Of a DNA stretch of 64,000 nt, positions 8,360 through 16,709 are shown piece after piece. The stretch is from an uncultured Oscillospiraceae bacterium (GTDB taxonomy: Bacteria; Bacillota; Clostridia; Oscillospirales; Acutalibacteraceae). Made by a program: the position numbers and the translations under genes. How positions within the stretch are numbered: position 1 is the stretch's first letter; each line of letters starts with the position of its first letter. The notes beneath the pieces are model-generated. The model worked only from the letters and a program-made list of their open reading frames with translations, had not been told where the DNA came from and searched no databases. The stretch covers positions 1 to 64,000 of the forward strand of contig CASDTR010000069.1 in NCBI GenBank assembly GCA_949283785.1, written 5' to 3'.

Positions 8360-8381
8360 ATTTAGATAAGAAAATCTAAAT
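8360..8381. promoter_or_regulatory. Palindrome resembling the operators at 25.5 kb
   Basis: Arms ATTTAGAT and ATCTAAAT separated by six bases (AAGAAA); flanking bases extend the arms to ten. The half-sites match those flanking the SdpR-like promoter at 25520-25595, though the spacing there is four or six. It sits in the 200-base gap between the frameshifted AraC gene and the M20 operon start. No T-run follows, so it is not an obvious terminator. Confidence 0.35.
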
Positions 8382-8419
8382 AACAACTAAACGTTATGCA
8401 TGTTCAATCTTTTCATGGT

Positions 8420-9333
8420 TTATAATTTTTGATTTCTGAATTTCATAGGGGATAAGCCTGTTCTGCTTCTAAAAATTTTTGTGAAATAGATTTGGTTTTG
8501 AAAACCGCAGGCGATGTATATGTCTGAAACAGATAAATCGGTTTCGAGTAAAAGCTGTTTTGCTTTTTGTATCCTTAACTCTATAACATATTGAATAGGT
8601 GACATTCCTACTATGTGTCTGAAACACCTGAGGCATTCACGGCGGCTTATAAAAGCGCTGTCAGCAATCTGCTGCAAATCTATATTGTCGGCAAAATTGA
8701 TTTGAATAAAGTTCAGCATTTTACGGATACGTTTAACTTCAGTTTTGGATTCAGCATTATTATTGATAGGTTTAGAGGAATTCTTAATAATAAGAAGCAG
8801 AAGCTCTGAAAGGGCGGATCTTATTTCAAATTCATATCCGTATTTTTTTCATCCATGAGCATAGAAACCTTTTCGGCACGCATCAATATTTCAGCCTGCC
8901 ACGGATTTTTTCGGTTTAAAAGAATGTGTGATAAAGCTGAAGAGAAAATCAGAGGCTTTATGTATTTTTGATAAAAAACGCTTTCGGCAGTTGCGTATAT
9001 TAGAGAGGGCTTAAAGAGTATATTCGGCATTGCAGCTTCTGCCGAACCGTCACCTGAATATGCATGAAGAACACCTGCATTAATAAAAATACCTTCGCCT
9101 GCTTTGAGGGTACATTTTTGTTCATTGACTGATACCGTTACTGTTCCTTCGGTAACATAAGCTATTTCCAATTCTTCATGCCAGTGCCAGGGATAAAGCT
9201 CTTTTTCGTTTCGGTAAAAATCAACATAGCCGGCGCAGGGAAAGCTTATATCTCCGTGCTGTATTGTCTCTTGCCTGTCTTTTGTAATTGACATTTTCAC
9301 TTCTGAGTTGTCGTATATATTATAATCTTTCAC
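8420..9333 (-). pseudogene. AraC-family regulator with N-terminal cupin, split by a frameshift in a poly-A tract
   Basis: Two adjacent frames together make one normal AraC regulator. The N-terminal part (9333-8821, GTG start behind GAGGAG) is a cupin sensor domain with the HWHEELEIAYVTEGT signature. The C-terminal part (down to 8420) carries both helix-turn-helix units and the tail GLSPMKFRNQKL. Reading back upstream of the ATG at 8719, the second frame stays open and continues with GYEFEIRSALSELLLLIIKN, exactly what should follow the first half. The frames join at a run of seven A on the coding strand (plus-strand T run 8843-8849); eight A would restore a protein of about 304 residues. It may be a true loss, slippage-controlled expression, or a sequence error. 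It is divergent from the MFS gene, its likely target. Confidence 0.85.
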
Positions 9334-9415
9334 AGCGTTCTCCTCTGTTTCTTTAAAAATTGGCGTTTTTATTATATTTTAAGGTTCTTTGCTTATAGAT
9401 TCAATGCCTTCGGCT

Positions 9416-9424
9416 TGTTATAAT
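9416..9424 (+). promoter_or_regulatory. Extended -10 promoter of the MFS gene
   Basis: TGTTATAAT (TG at 9416-9417, TATAAT at 9419-9424) upstream of ATG 9457. No good -35 hexamer lies at 17 bases, as expected for an activator-dependent or extended -10 promoter. The 120-base divergent gap with the AraC gene is the natural site for its binding. Confidence 0.5.
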
Positions 9425-9456
9425 AAAAAAGAAACTTAGGGGAAGAGGGTAAACAG

Positions 9457-10623
9457 ATGACAGTTGCACTTTTGGTAATAATATACATTGCTTTTATCGG
9501 CTTGGGTATTCCTGATTCCTTATTTGGAGCAGCTTGGCCGGCAATTTACACTGAGCTTAATATTCCGGTATCGTGGGCAAATTTTGTTACAATACTTATT
9601 TCGGCAGGCACTATTGTTTCAAGCCTGTTTTCGGCAAAGCTTATCAATTATTTAGGTACGGCAAAAATAACCGCCATAAGTACAGCCTTGACCGCATTTG
9701 CTCTTTATGGTTTTTCATGTTCGAAAAATATAATATGGATGTGCTTTTTTTCCGTTCCTTTGGGACTCGGCGCCGGAGCCATTGACACAGCGCTGAACAA
9801 TTATGTTGCTCTTAATTATAAAGCGGTACATATGAATTTTCTTCATTGCTTTTATGGCATCGGAGTTTCTCTGAGTCCTTTTTTAATGTCACTTGCCCTT
9901 TCTGATAATTCATGGCGAAGCGGATATAAAACCGTGTTTTTGTTTCAGCTTTGTGTTGCCATACTGACGATTATTTCCATTCCTCTTTGGAAAAAGGTAC
10001 AGCACGGTTCAGAGGCGGTCAATACGGAAAACGGCAGGACGGTAGGGCTTTTTAAACTGCTGAGAAATAAAAAAATTCGTATGTCCTGTATGTCTTTCTT
10101 CGGTTCCTGCGGACTCGAATATACATGCGGCGTTTGGGGCAGCACTTTTCTTGTTGTGTCAAGGGGGATCCCTGCCGATGCGGCGGCATTTCTGGTAACG
10201 TTTTATTATGTCGGTATGGCGCTGGGGCGGTTTTTATCGGCTATACTTTCAATACGTTTAAGCAGCAGAAGGATAATAAAACTCGGTCAGGTTATTGTTT
10301 TAGCAGCGATTATACTTATTATTTTACCGTTGCCGTCTTATGTTTCGGGTATTGGTCTGTTTATGATAGGCTTAGGCAACGGCCCTGTTTTTCCCAATAT
10401 GCTTCATTTGACTCCCGAAAACTTCGGAAAAGACATTTCTCAATCCGTTATGGGAGCGCAGATGGCTGCAGCATATTTAGGCATAATGCTGTCGCCGGCA
10501 TTATTTGGTTTGATTGCGCAAAATATAAGTGCGTCACTGTTTCCCTACTATCTTTTAATAATGTTTTCGATTATGATTATCGGAGGAAGTTATTCTCTGA
10601 TTAAGAAAAAGTGCGAAAATTAA
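9457..10623 (+). CDS. MFS transporter, fucose-permease-like
   Basis: A 388-residue major facilitator protein with about twelve membrane segments. The first helix pair (IGLGIPDSLFGAAWPAIYTE) and the fifth-segment region around GLGAGAIDTALNNYVALNY resemble the sugar/fucose permease branch of the superfamily. GIGVSLSPFLMSLAL and GLGNGPVFPNMLHLTPENFG are further typical loops. Substrate unknown; a cupin-AraC regulator beside an MFS gene commonly controls uptake of a sugar or its derivative. Ribosome site GGGGAAGAGGG precedes the ATG. Confidence 0.88.
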   Translation: MTVALLVIIYIAFIGLGIPDSLFGAAWPAIYTELNIPVSWANFVTILISAGTIVSSLFSAKLINYLGTAKITAISTALTAFALYGFSCSKNIIWMCFFSVPLGLGAGAIDTALNNYVALNYKAVHMNFLHCFYGIGVSLSPFLMSLALSDNSWRSGYKTVFLFQLCVAILTIISIPLWKKVQHGSEAVNTENGRTVGLFKLLRNKKIRMSCMSFFGSCGLEYTCGVWGSTFLVVSRGIPADAAAFLVTFYYVGMALGRFLSAILSIRLSSRRIIKLGQVIVLAAIILIILPLPSYVSGIGLFMIGLGNGPVFPNMLHLTPENFGKDISQSVMGAQMAAAYLGIMLSPALFGLIAQNISASLFPYYLLIMFSIMIIGGSYSLIKKKCEN

Positions 10624-10807
10624 TTGCGTTGTTCTGACTTGAGTTTAGCGGTTTATTTCGGTGACCGTAAAGATTAAAATTTTCTCTGCATGTATAATGA
10701 AAAATATCTGCTAATAAAAAAGCAATACGGTGAAAATAACCCGTAATCATGGGAAAATTTATATATTTGAAGAAAAATCCTGTACCGACCAGATTAATAC
10801 ATAACAG

Positions 10808-10835
10808 AAACACTCCGACTTTTGCCGGAGTGTTT
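10808..10835. terminator. Bidirectional intrinsic terminator
   Basis: Ten-base arms AAACACTCCG (10808-10817) and CGGAGTGTTT (10826-10835). Both strands end in T-rich sequence. It can serve the MFS gene (plus strand) and the alpha/beta hydrolase gene (minus strand), which converge here. Confidence 0.8.
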
Positions 10836-10855
10836 CTTCATGCACTTTATTTAAT

Positions 10856-11803
10856 TTACATGACTTCGCCGTTTAAAACATCTGTGAGCCAGGTGTTAAC
10901 GTCTCCGAAAATCTTCACTCTGTCCTCTTCATTGAGGATTTCATGCCTGTTGTCGGGGTAGAGGATAACTTCGGGATTGTGTCCCGCACGCATGAGCTTG
11001 TCGCATACGCTTATGATGCCTCTGCCGTTGGCGCCTACCGGGTCTCTTGCGCCCGAAATCATCATAATGGGAAGTCCTACGGGAATTTCCTGTGCCCACT
11101 GAGCCCTGCTGCATTCGCTCGCCAGCATAAGCATATCCCTCGCAAGGGAATAGGTCATGACGAAACCGCAGTAGGGGTCGCAGATGTATTTTTCCACGTT
11201 CTCGGGATTTTTGCTCAGCCAGTCATAGTCTGTTCTGGCATGTGAAGCAAACTGACGGTTCATAATAACGTTGAATTCGTGGCTGAGTCTCGGAGCGGGG
11301 GAAGAAGCTCCGAAATTATCAGCAAGGATATTTGCGGGTCCTCCGGCGGCGGAAATAAGCTGAGGGAAGTCGCCTGTTCCGCAGAATATGACGCCTGCAA
11401 GCTCGTCGCCGAATTTGGCGGCGTAATTTCTCGCGCAGAAAGAGCCCATACTGTGTCCGAAGAGGAAGTAGGGCAGGTCGGGATATTTTTTCTTCATTAT
11501 TTTAGTGAGAATGTGCATATCGTCCACCATTCTGATGTGTCCGTTATGCTCGCAGGTGTAGCCCAGCTTCTCAAGGATTTCGGCAGATTTTCCGTGGCCG
11601 AGATGATCGTTTCCGCAGACTATAAAGCCCTTTTCCGCAAGGAATCTTGCAAACTCGTCATAGCGCTCGATGTGTTCGCATACTCCGTGGGCGATCTGGA
11701 AAATCGCTTTTGGGATCTGCTCTTTGTCCTGCCAGATAAGGCAGCGGATTTTATTTGTGCCGGTTGAAGAATTGAAATATGCTTCTTTAACGGTAATTGC
11801 CAT
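10856..11803 (-). CDS. Alpha/beta hydrolase, monoacylglycerol-lipase / S33 aminopeptidase type
   Basis: A 315-residue soluble hydrolase. The oxyanion and lid region begins with FQIAHGVCEHIERYDEFARF; the nucleophile elbow is LFGHSMGSFCARNYA with Ser in GHSMG; the acid is likely Asp in SGARDPVGANG and the His is in PDNRHEILNEE near the C-terminus. This pattern is that of lysophospholipase or monoacylglycerol lipase-like Hydrolase_4 proteins. The natural ester is unknown. Monocistronic on the minus strand, ribosome site AGGAGGT upstream, terminator at 10808-10835. Confidence 0.88.
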   Translation of the reverse strand: MAITVKEAYFNSSTGTNKIRCLIWQDKEQIPKAIFQIAHGVCEHIERYDEFARFLAEKGFIVCGNDHLGHGKSAEILEKLGYTCEHNGHIRMVDDMHILTKIMKKKYPDLPYFLFGHSMGSFCARNYAAKFGDELAGVIFCGTGDFPQLISAAGGPANILADNFGASSPAPRLSHEFNVIMNRQFASHARTDYDWLSKNPENVEKYICDPYCGFVMTYSLARDMLMLASECSRAQWAQEIPVGLPIMMISGARDPVGANGRGIISVCDKLMRAGHNPEVILYPDNRHEILNEEDRVKIFGDVNTWLTDVLNGEVM

Positions 11804-11942
11804 TTTAATACCTCCTTGTTAAATATGCGTAACATATTTATTTTCTTTCTCATTATACATTGTTTTTATGAAAATATCATTAACAACAGTGAAAAAGAGT
11901 AAAAAATATGTGGAATAAGATTTTTATTTTAATAAAAAAAAT

Positions 11943-11976
11943 AAAAGACCGTCGTTTGCTTTTTAGTACGACGGCC
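11943..11976 (-). terminator. Terminator of the XRE regulator gene
   Basis: Arms GACCGTCGT and ACGACGGCC with one mismatch; on the minus strand the stem is followed by UUUUAU. It lies directly after the XRE stop codon. Confidence 0.65.
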
Positions 11977-11978
11977 TT

Positions 11979-12182
11979 TCAGTCAGTGAATTTTACAATA
12001 TCGTTAGGTGTGCAATCTAAAATCCTGCATAGCTTTTCCATAGTTAAAAGCGTGATGTTTTTATTCTTTTTAAGGGAATCAAGTGTTTTGTTGTCGATGC
12101 CGCTTTTAATCAGCTGATACTGCGTAATTCCTTTATCTGCCATTGTTTTCCATAGGGGAGTGAAATCAATAATATCAAACAC
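11979..12182 (-). CDS. Small XRE-family (Cro/C1-type) transcriptional regulator
   Basis: A 67-residue single-domain helix-turn-helix protein. KGITQYQLIKSGIDNKTLDS is the helix-turn-helix core and MEKLCRILDCTPNDIVKF the typical C-terminal helices, as in compact YozG-like repressors of Firmicutes. The annotated GTG start (12182) sits unusually close to its GAGG, so the exact first residue is uncertain. It faces away from the small gene at 12289, and a perfect palindrome lies between them. Confidence 0.85.
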   Translation of the reverse strand: MFDIIDFTPLWKTMADKGITQYQLIKSGIDNKTLDSLKKNKNITLLTMEKLCRILDCTPNDIVKFTD

Positions 12183-12228
12183 CTCTTTTAGATAGGATAT
12201 GTTAATTATATTGTGATAAACATAAAAC

Positions 12229-12256
12229 CTGTATTGTGTATATATTCACAATACAG
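12229..12256. promoter_or_regulatory. Palindromic operator between the XRE gene and the gene at 12289
   Basis: Perfect ten-base arms CTGTATTGTG (12229-12238) and CACAATACAG (12247-12256) around eight A/T bases. It overlaps a candidate promoter for the rightward gene: TTGTGT (12234-12239), 17 bases, TATGAT (12257-12262). Binding of the small XRE protein here would block that promoter (inference). Confidence 0.6.
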
Positions 12257-12288
12257 TATGATGTAGATACTGTGAGGTGTTATGAGTT

Positions 12289-12585
12289 ATGGAATATAAA
12301 GACTTTGAAAAGTGTGAAAAAGCAGAAGACGAAGATAACATTAAAGATGTATCGGTTTTTACGGTTGATGAATGGGAGGCTATAAACAAAAGGTGTCCTA
12401 TGACATACGAAATGTTTATTAACTGTATAGAAAAGTGTGTATTAAGTCAGATTGATGATATTCTTTTTGAGTTACTGAATGAATACTCAGATTTTGTTGA
12501 TAAATATGCTGAATCAATAGAAGAAAAGGCTATGGAATATCAGCAGGCAAAAATAAGTAAAAGTGCTGGAAAGGTTTCTATATAA
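12289..12585 (+). CDS. Small acidic protein of unknown function
   Basis: A 98-residue, acidic, mostly helical protein with no membrane segment and no motif I recognise. Features include VFTVDEWEAINKRCPMTYEM in the first half and three cysteines. It is divergent from a small XRE repressor gene with an operator-like palindrome in between, so the two probably form a regulated unit. It ends just before a low-GC hairpin and T-run ahead of recA. No evidence for a toxin or phage function beyond the gene arrangement. Confidence 0.55.
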   Translation: MEYKDFEKCEKAEDEDNIKDVSVFTVDEWEAINKRCPMTYEMFINCIEKCVLSQIDDILFELLNEYSDFVDKYAESIEEKAMEYQQAKISKSAGKVSI

Positions 12586-12593
12586 AATAAAAC

Positions 12594-12628
12594 CATATTA
12601 TTTTCAGTAATATGTTGATTTTTTTTTC
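12594..12628 (+). terminator. Weak terminator upstream of recA
   Basis: Seven-base A/T-rich arms CATATTA and TAATATG followed by GTTGA and nine T. It overlaps the -35 element of the recA promoter. Confidence 0.4.
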
Positions 12629-12643
12629 GCATTAGTCTATAAT
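12615..12643 (+). promoter_or_regulatory. recA promoter
   Basis: TTGATT (12615-12620), 17 bases, TATAAT (12638-12643). About 50 bases upstream of the recA ATG, with the candidate LexA site just downstream of the -10. Confidence 0.75.
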
Positions 12644-12657
12644 AAAACACAGATTAT

Positions 12658-12671
12658 CGAACATTTGTACT
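12658..12671. promoter_or_regulatory. Candidate LexA (SOS) operator of recA
   Basis: CGAACATTTGTACT matches the Gram-positive LexA consensus CGAAC-N4-GTTCG in its left half and partly in its right half (GTAC for GTTC). Its place, about 15 bases downstream of the -10 of recA, is where a repressor would block transcription. Confidence 0.55.
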
Positions 12672-12693
12672 TTAAAGTTTTGGAGGATTATAT

Positions 12694-13839
12694 ATGCTCG
12701 ACAAAAAGAAAGCACTCGAAACGGCTCTGAGCCAGATTGAAAAGCAGTACGGTAAAGGGGCGGTAATGCGTCTCGGACAGAATAAAGCCATGAACGTTGA
12801 GGCTATTTCAACGGGTTCCATCGCCCTTGACGCCGCAACGGGAATAGGAGGACTTCCCAGAGGACGTATTGTCGAGATATACGGTCCCGAATCCTCAGGT
12901 AAAACGACCCTTGCCCTCCACGTTGTGGCGGAGGCTCAGAAACTGGGCGGAGAAGCGGCTTTCGTTGACGCTGAGCACGCTCTCGACCCTCACTACGCCG
13001 CCAATTTAGGCGTTGACGTTGAGTCCCTTCTCGTTTCGCAGCCTGATAACGGCGAGCAGGCCCTTGAAATTACCGAGGCTCTTGCCCGTTCGGGAGCTAT
13101 TGACGTTCTCGTAGTTGACTCTGTTGCGGCCCTCGTCCCCAGAGCTGAAATCGAAGGCGATATGGGCGACTCCCATGTGGGACTTCAGGCGCGACTTATG
13201 TCCCAGGCTCTCAGAAAGCTTGCGGGCGCTATTGCAAAGTCCAACTGTCTTGTAATCTTTATCAACCAGCTTCGTGAGAAGATAGGCGTTGTCTACGGCA
13301 ATCCCGAGACCACCACAGGCGGACGCGCCCTTAAATTCTATGCTTCAATGCGTATCGACGTAAGAAAAATTGAACAGCTCAAGGCTACGGGCAATGAGTT
13401 TGTAGGCTCCAGAACAAGGGCCAAGATAGTTAAAAACAAGGTTGCACCGCCCTTCAAGGATGCGGAGTTTGACATTATGTACGGCAGAGGAATTTCAAAG
13501 GAAGGCGAAATTCTCGACCTTGCCGTTAAATACAATATTATAAATAAGAGCGGCGCATGGTTCTCCTATAACGAAATGCGTCTCGGCCAGGGCAGAGATA
13601 ATGTAAAAGAGCTTCTGCGCTCAAAGCCCGAGATGATGGAGGAGATTAAGGAAAAGCTTACGGCTGTTATGAAGCCCGATGATTTTACCGTAGATAATAC
13701 GGGCGTTACGGCCAGAAAAGCTGCGGCTGCCGAGGCTGCTGCGGAGCCTGCCGCAAAGGCTGAAACAGCAAAATCGAAGCCCCTAAGCAGAGCTGCCGCA
13801 AGGGCGAAGCTCGATATAATCGTTGACGAGGATGACTGA
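12694..13839 (+). CDS. recA: Recombinase RecA
   Basis: A 381-residue RecA. Walker [10 protein letters not shown], the [18 protein letters not shown] region, Walker [12 protein letters not shown], loop L1 around [20 protein letters not shown] and loop L2 around [17 protein letters not shown] are all intact. It forms the filament on single-stranded DNA, drives strand exchange and triggers LexA cleavage. The C-terminal tail is longer and Ala/Lys-rich before the acidic end DEDD. Ribosome site GGAGG precedes ATG 12694. recX follows after two bases. Confidence 0.98.
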   Translation: MLDKKKALETALSQIEKQYGKGAVMRLGQNKAMNVEAISTGSIALDAATGIGGLPRGRIVEIYGPESSGKTTLALHVVAEAQKLGGEAAFVDAEHALDPHYAANLGVDVESLLVSQPDNGEQALEITEALARSGAIDVLVVDSVAALVPRAEIEGDMGDSHVGLQARLMSQALRKLAGAIAKSNCLVIFINQLREKIGVVYGNPETTTGGRALKFYASMRIDVRKIEQLKATGNEFVGSRTRAKIVKNKVAPPFKDAEFDIMYGRGISKEGEILDLAVKYNIINKSGAWFSYNEMRLGQGRDNVKELLRSKPEMMEEIKEKLTAVMKPDDFTVDNTGVTARKAAAAEAAAEPAAKAETAKSKPLSRAAARAKLDIIVDEDD

Positions 13840-13841
13840 TT

Positions 13842-14465
13842 TTGATACTTACCGCGCAAAAGGGAAAGGGCAAAAAAATACATATTCTCATTGACGGCGA
13901 GTATTCCTTTACAACCGATGATGAATTCTGGTTTACCAGCGGAATGAAATCAGGAGTCCGTATAACCGACGAGGAATTTTCCGAGTTTAAAGAGCGCGCC
14001 GATTACCGCTTCGGCATGAACAAAGCCATAGACCTTCTCTCGAGGCGCGACTATTCCCGCGCCGAGCTGAGGGGGAAGCTGCGCGAAAAAGTCTCTCCCG
14101 AAACGGCCGATAAGGTTATGGAACGGGTGGAGGAGCTCAGTCTCATAGATGATGAAGCCTATGCCGCGAAAACCGCAGAGTATTATCAGCAGTCTAAGGG
14201 TATGGGCAAGAAAGGCATAAAAAATCAGCTTTACCGCAGGGGCATAGACAGCGATATTATAGAGCGTACTCTCGAAAATCTTCAGGGCGACGAAAAAATG
14301 TCCGCTGTTGCGCTCATAAGAAAAAAGTATTATAATAGTTTAACAGATGAAAAGGGCCGAAAAAGAGTGTTTTCAGCCCTTGTTCGTCTTGGTTACAGCT
14401 ATTCAGATATAAAGAGCGCAATGAGCGAATGTGCTCAGGATATTGATTTTTATTGCGAGGATTAA
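13842..14465 (+). CDS. recX: Regulatory protein RecX
   Basis: A 207-residue RecX, the modulator that binds RecA filaments and limits their activity. The repeated three-helix modules are visible: AIDLLSRRDYSRAELRGKL, then DKVMERVEELSLIDDEAYAA and the later GIDSDIIERTLENLQ unit. It starts with TTG two bases after the recA stop, so it is translated from the recA message and probably at lower level. Three bases separate it from rimO. Confidence 0.92.
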   Translation: MILTAQKGKGKKIHILIDGEYSFTTDDEFWFTSGMKSGVRITDEEFSEFKERADYRFGMNKAIDLLSRRDYSRAELRGKLREKVSPETADKVMERVEELSLIDDEAYAAKTAEYYQQSKGMGKKGIKNQLYRRGIDSDIIERTLENLQGDEKMSAVALIRKKYYNSLTDEKGRKRVFSALVRLGYSYSDIKSAMSECAQDIDFYCED

Positions 14466-14468
14466 ATT

Positions 14469-15812
14469 ATGAGTAAAAGTCATCATGAAGAAAAGAAAAA
14501 GGTCGGTATGATTTCTCTGGGCTGTCCCAAAAATCAGGTGGACGCCGAAATAATGCTCTCAAAAATTGCGGATAAGTATGAGATTGTTGACGACGCCTAC
14601 GAAGCGGATGCGGTCATAGTCAACACCTGCGGATTTATTGCCGATGCAAAGCAGGAGGCAATAGATACAATTCTCGAAATGACGGAGCTGAAAAACGAGG
14701 GCGGCGTAAAGTACGTTATAGTGACAGGCTGCCTTGCCGAGAGATACCGCGACGAAATCAAAGAGGAAATTCCCGAAGTGGACGCCGTTGTCGGAATCGG
14801 CGCCGATAAGGATATCGGTGAAATTCTCGACAGAGTTTTTGAGGCGGAAGAGGTAAGTGAATATCCTCCTAAAAAGGAGCTTCCCCTTGAGGGAGAGAGA
14901 ATACTCACAACTCCTCCTTATACAGCTTATATTAAAATCTCCGAGGGCTGCTCCAACTGCTGCACATACTGCGCCATTCCTTCGATCAGAGGCCCCTTCA
15001 GAAGCAGAACGATTGAAAGCATAGTGCAGGAAGCCGAAAGCCTTGCGGAAAACGGAGTCAGGGAGCTTGTGGTTGTCGCCCAGGATACCACCCGCTACGG
15101 CGAGGACCTTTACGGAGAGAATAAGCTCTGCGACCTTTTAGGGGAGCTTTGCAAAATAGAATCCCTTGTGTGGATAAGGCTCCTTTACTGCTATCCCGAC
15201 CGCATTACCGATGAGCTTCTTGACACCATTGCGAAAAACGAAAAAATCCTCAATTACATAGATCTGCCTCTCCAGCACTGCAACGGAAAAATCCTTGCCG
15301 CCATGAACCGAAGGGGAGACAGGAAATCCCTCACGGCTCTTATAAATAAGATAAGGGAGAGAATCCCCGACGTGGTTATCAGGACCACTTTTATAACGGG
15401 CTTCCCCGGCGAAAGCGAAGAGGAATTTGAGGAACTTGCCGAATTTATAAATGAAATCGAATTTGACCGTCTGGGCTGCTTTGCCTATTCTGCGGAAGAG
15501 GGCACAAAGGCGGCGGAGCTTCCCGACCAGGTTGACGAGGATGTAAAAAAACACCGTGCAGAGTTGATTATGCAGGATCAATATGGTATAGTTGAATGCA
15601 AGAACAACGAATGCATCGGAAAGACTTTCGACGTTCTCGTGGAGGGATACGACGGATATACCGACAGCTACTACGGACGCTCCTACATGGACGCTCCCGA
15701 CGTAGACGCTTCCGTGAGCTTCACCTGTGAGGATGAGCTCAGCGACGGAGATTTTGTAAAGGTAAAGATTTTCGATGTTTCGGATTACGACCTGATAGGC
15801 GAGGCTTTATAA
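14469..15812 (+). CDS. rimO: Ribosomal protein S12 methylthiotransferase RimO
   Basis: A 447-residue radical SAM methylthiotransferase. N-terminal UPF0004 domain with SLGCPKNQVDAE (Cys), NTCGFI and VTGCLAERY cysteines for the second 4Fe-4S cluster; radical SAM motif CSNCCTYC at residues 161-168 followed by AIPSIRG; C-terminal TRAM domain. AIPSIRGPFRSR is characteristic of RimO as opposed to MiaB. It adds a methylthio group to the conserved aspartate of ribosomal protein S12. Fourth position in the recA transcript run. Confidence 0.95.
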   Translation: MSKSHHEEKKKVGMISLGCPKNQVDAEIMLSKIADKYEIVDDAYEADAVIVNTCGFIADAKQEAIDTILEMTELKNEGGVKYVIVTGCLAERYRDEIKEEIPEVDAVVGIGADKDIGEILDRVFEAEEVSEYPPKKELPLEGERILTTPPYTAYIKISEGCSNCCTYCAIPSIRGPFRSRTIESIVQEAESLAENGVRELVVVAQDTTRYGEDLYGENKLCDLLGELCKIESLVWIRLLYCYPDRITDELLDTIAKNEKILNYIDLPLQHCNGKILAAMNRRGDRKSLTALINKIRERIPDVVIRTTFITGFPGESEEEFEELAEFINEIEFDRLGCFAYSAEEGTKAAELPDQVDEDVKKHRAELIMQDQYGIVECKNNECIGKTFDVLVEGYDGYTDSYYGRSYMDAPDVDASVSFTCEDELSDGDFVKVKIFDVSDYDLIGEAL

Positions 15813-15829
15813 AATTCGGAGGGTAACAG

Positions 15830-16396
15830 ATGAATACACCAAACAAGCTTACAGTATTGAGAATGGTCTTGACGCCGTTTTTTCTTGCGGCCCTCATAAT
15901 CGACGCCATTCCCCATAACTATCTTTTCGGACTTATACTTTTCAGCATAGCCGCCATAACAGATTTTATTGACGGCAAGCTTGCGAGAAAGAATAATCAG
16001 ATTACGGTTTTCGGAAAGCTCCTTGACCCAGTTGCCGATAAAATGCTTACTACGGCGGCTTTCCTCGGCTTTATGCAGATGGGAATCTGCAATATCTGGA
16101 TTGTAATGATAGTCCTTACGAGGGAGTTTGTGGTAACCTCTTTGAGGCTTGTGGCTTCCGCGCAGGGAATTGTCGTAGCCGCAAACTTCTGGGGCAAGGC
16201 AAAGACCATGAGCCAGATGGTTTCGATTGTTGTGATTCTCGTTGCAGGCGAAGCCATTACCTTGGGAATACTTCCCGAAGCTTTCAATCTTTCATTCTTC
16301 TCAAACTTTCTGCTCTGGATAACGGCAATTCTCACCGTGATTTCGGGAGTAAAATATGCCGTTGACATCAGCCGTCAGATTGACGTTACAATGTAA
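15830..16396 (+). CDS. pgsA: CDP-diacylglycerol-glycerol-3-phosphate 3-phosphatidyltransferase
   Basis: A 188-residue membrane enzyme with four to five hydrophobic segments and the CDP-alcohol phosphotransferase motif D-G-x2-A-R-x8-G-x3-D-x3-D, seen as DFIDGKLARKNNQITVFGKLLDPVADK. It makes phosphatidylglycerol phosphate, the first committed step to phosphatidylglycerol and cardiolipin. Pairing with recA and rimO is common in Firmicutes. Ribosome site GGAGGGT, 17 bases after rimO. Confidence 0.95.
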   Translation: MNTPNKLTVLRMVLTPFFLAALIIDAIPHNYLFGLILFSIAAITDFIDGKLARKNNQITVFGKLLDPVADKMLTTAAFLGFMQMGICNIWIVMIVLTREFVVTSLRLVASAQGIVVAANFWGKAKTMSQMVSIVVILVAGEAITLGILPEAFNLSFFSNFLLWITAILTVISGVKYAVDISRQIDVTM

Positions 16397-16439
16397 GAGA
16401 AAAAACAGGTGCAATTTTTTCATCTTTGGAGTATAATAT

Positions 16440-16690
16440 AACGACAGTTTAAAAATCAAATGCGATTACCGGGAGAAGTAACCGTTTTACGGCATATAAG
16501 AGAGGGCGCGGCTGCTGAAAAGCGCCTTATGCCGGGGCGGCGAAATGCACCCGTCAGCACGCAGGGGGAAAGCTCAGGCGAGTATCTCTGTGCGGCAGGC
16601 ACCGTTAAAGGCCGTAAGAGTTATAAACAGGAGTGGAACCGCGTTTTTTCGCCTCCGTTGCCCTTTGGCAGCGGAGCTTTTCTTTTTTTT
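16440..16690 (+). ncRNA. T-box riboswitch leader (cysteine type) of cysE-cysS
   Basis: The invariant T-box sequence TGGAACCGCG is at 16634-16643. Upstream, Stem I has the AGTA motif (about 16476-16481) and, on the opposite strand, a specifier region GAAATGCACC with the codon TGC (Cys) at 16546-16548. A strong terminator follows. Uncharged cysteine tRNA should pair with the specifier and the T-box to form the antiterminator, switching on cysteine synthesis and cysteinyl-tRNA synthetase together. A TATAAT at 16432-16437 is the probable -10; its -35 is weak. Confidence 0.9.
16653..16690 (+). terminator. T-box-controlled terminator
   Basis: Ten-base arms CTCCGTTGCC (16653-16662) and GGCAGCGGAG (16667-16676) with loop CTTT, followed by a long T-rich run to 16690. 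It is the OFF state of the cysteine T-box. Confidence 0.9.
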
Positions 16691-16709
16691 ATTCATGGAG
16701 GTGCGTAAT

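Noticed and set aside
16460..16708. Open frames before cysE, including the long N-terminal extension from 16545
   Set aside because: They run through the T-box and its terminator; the cysE start at TTG 16710 with GGAGGTG is better supported.
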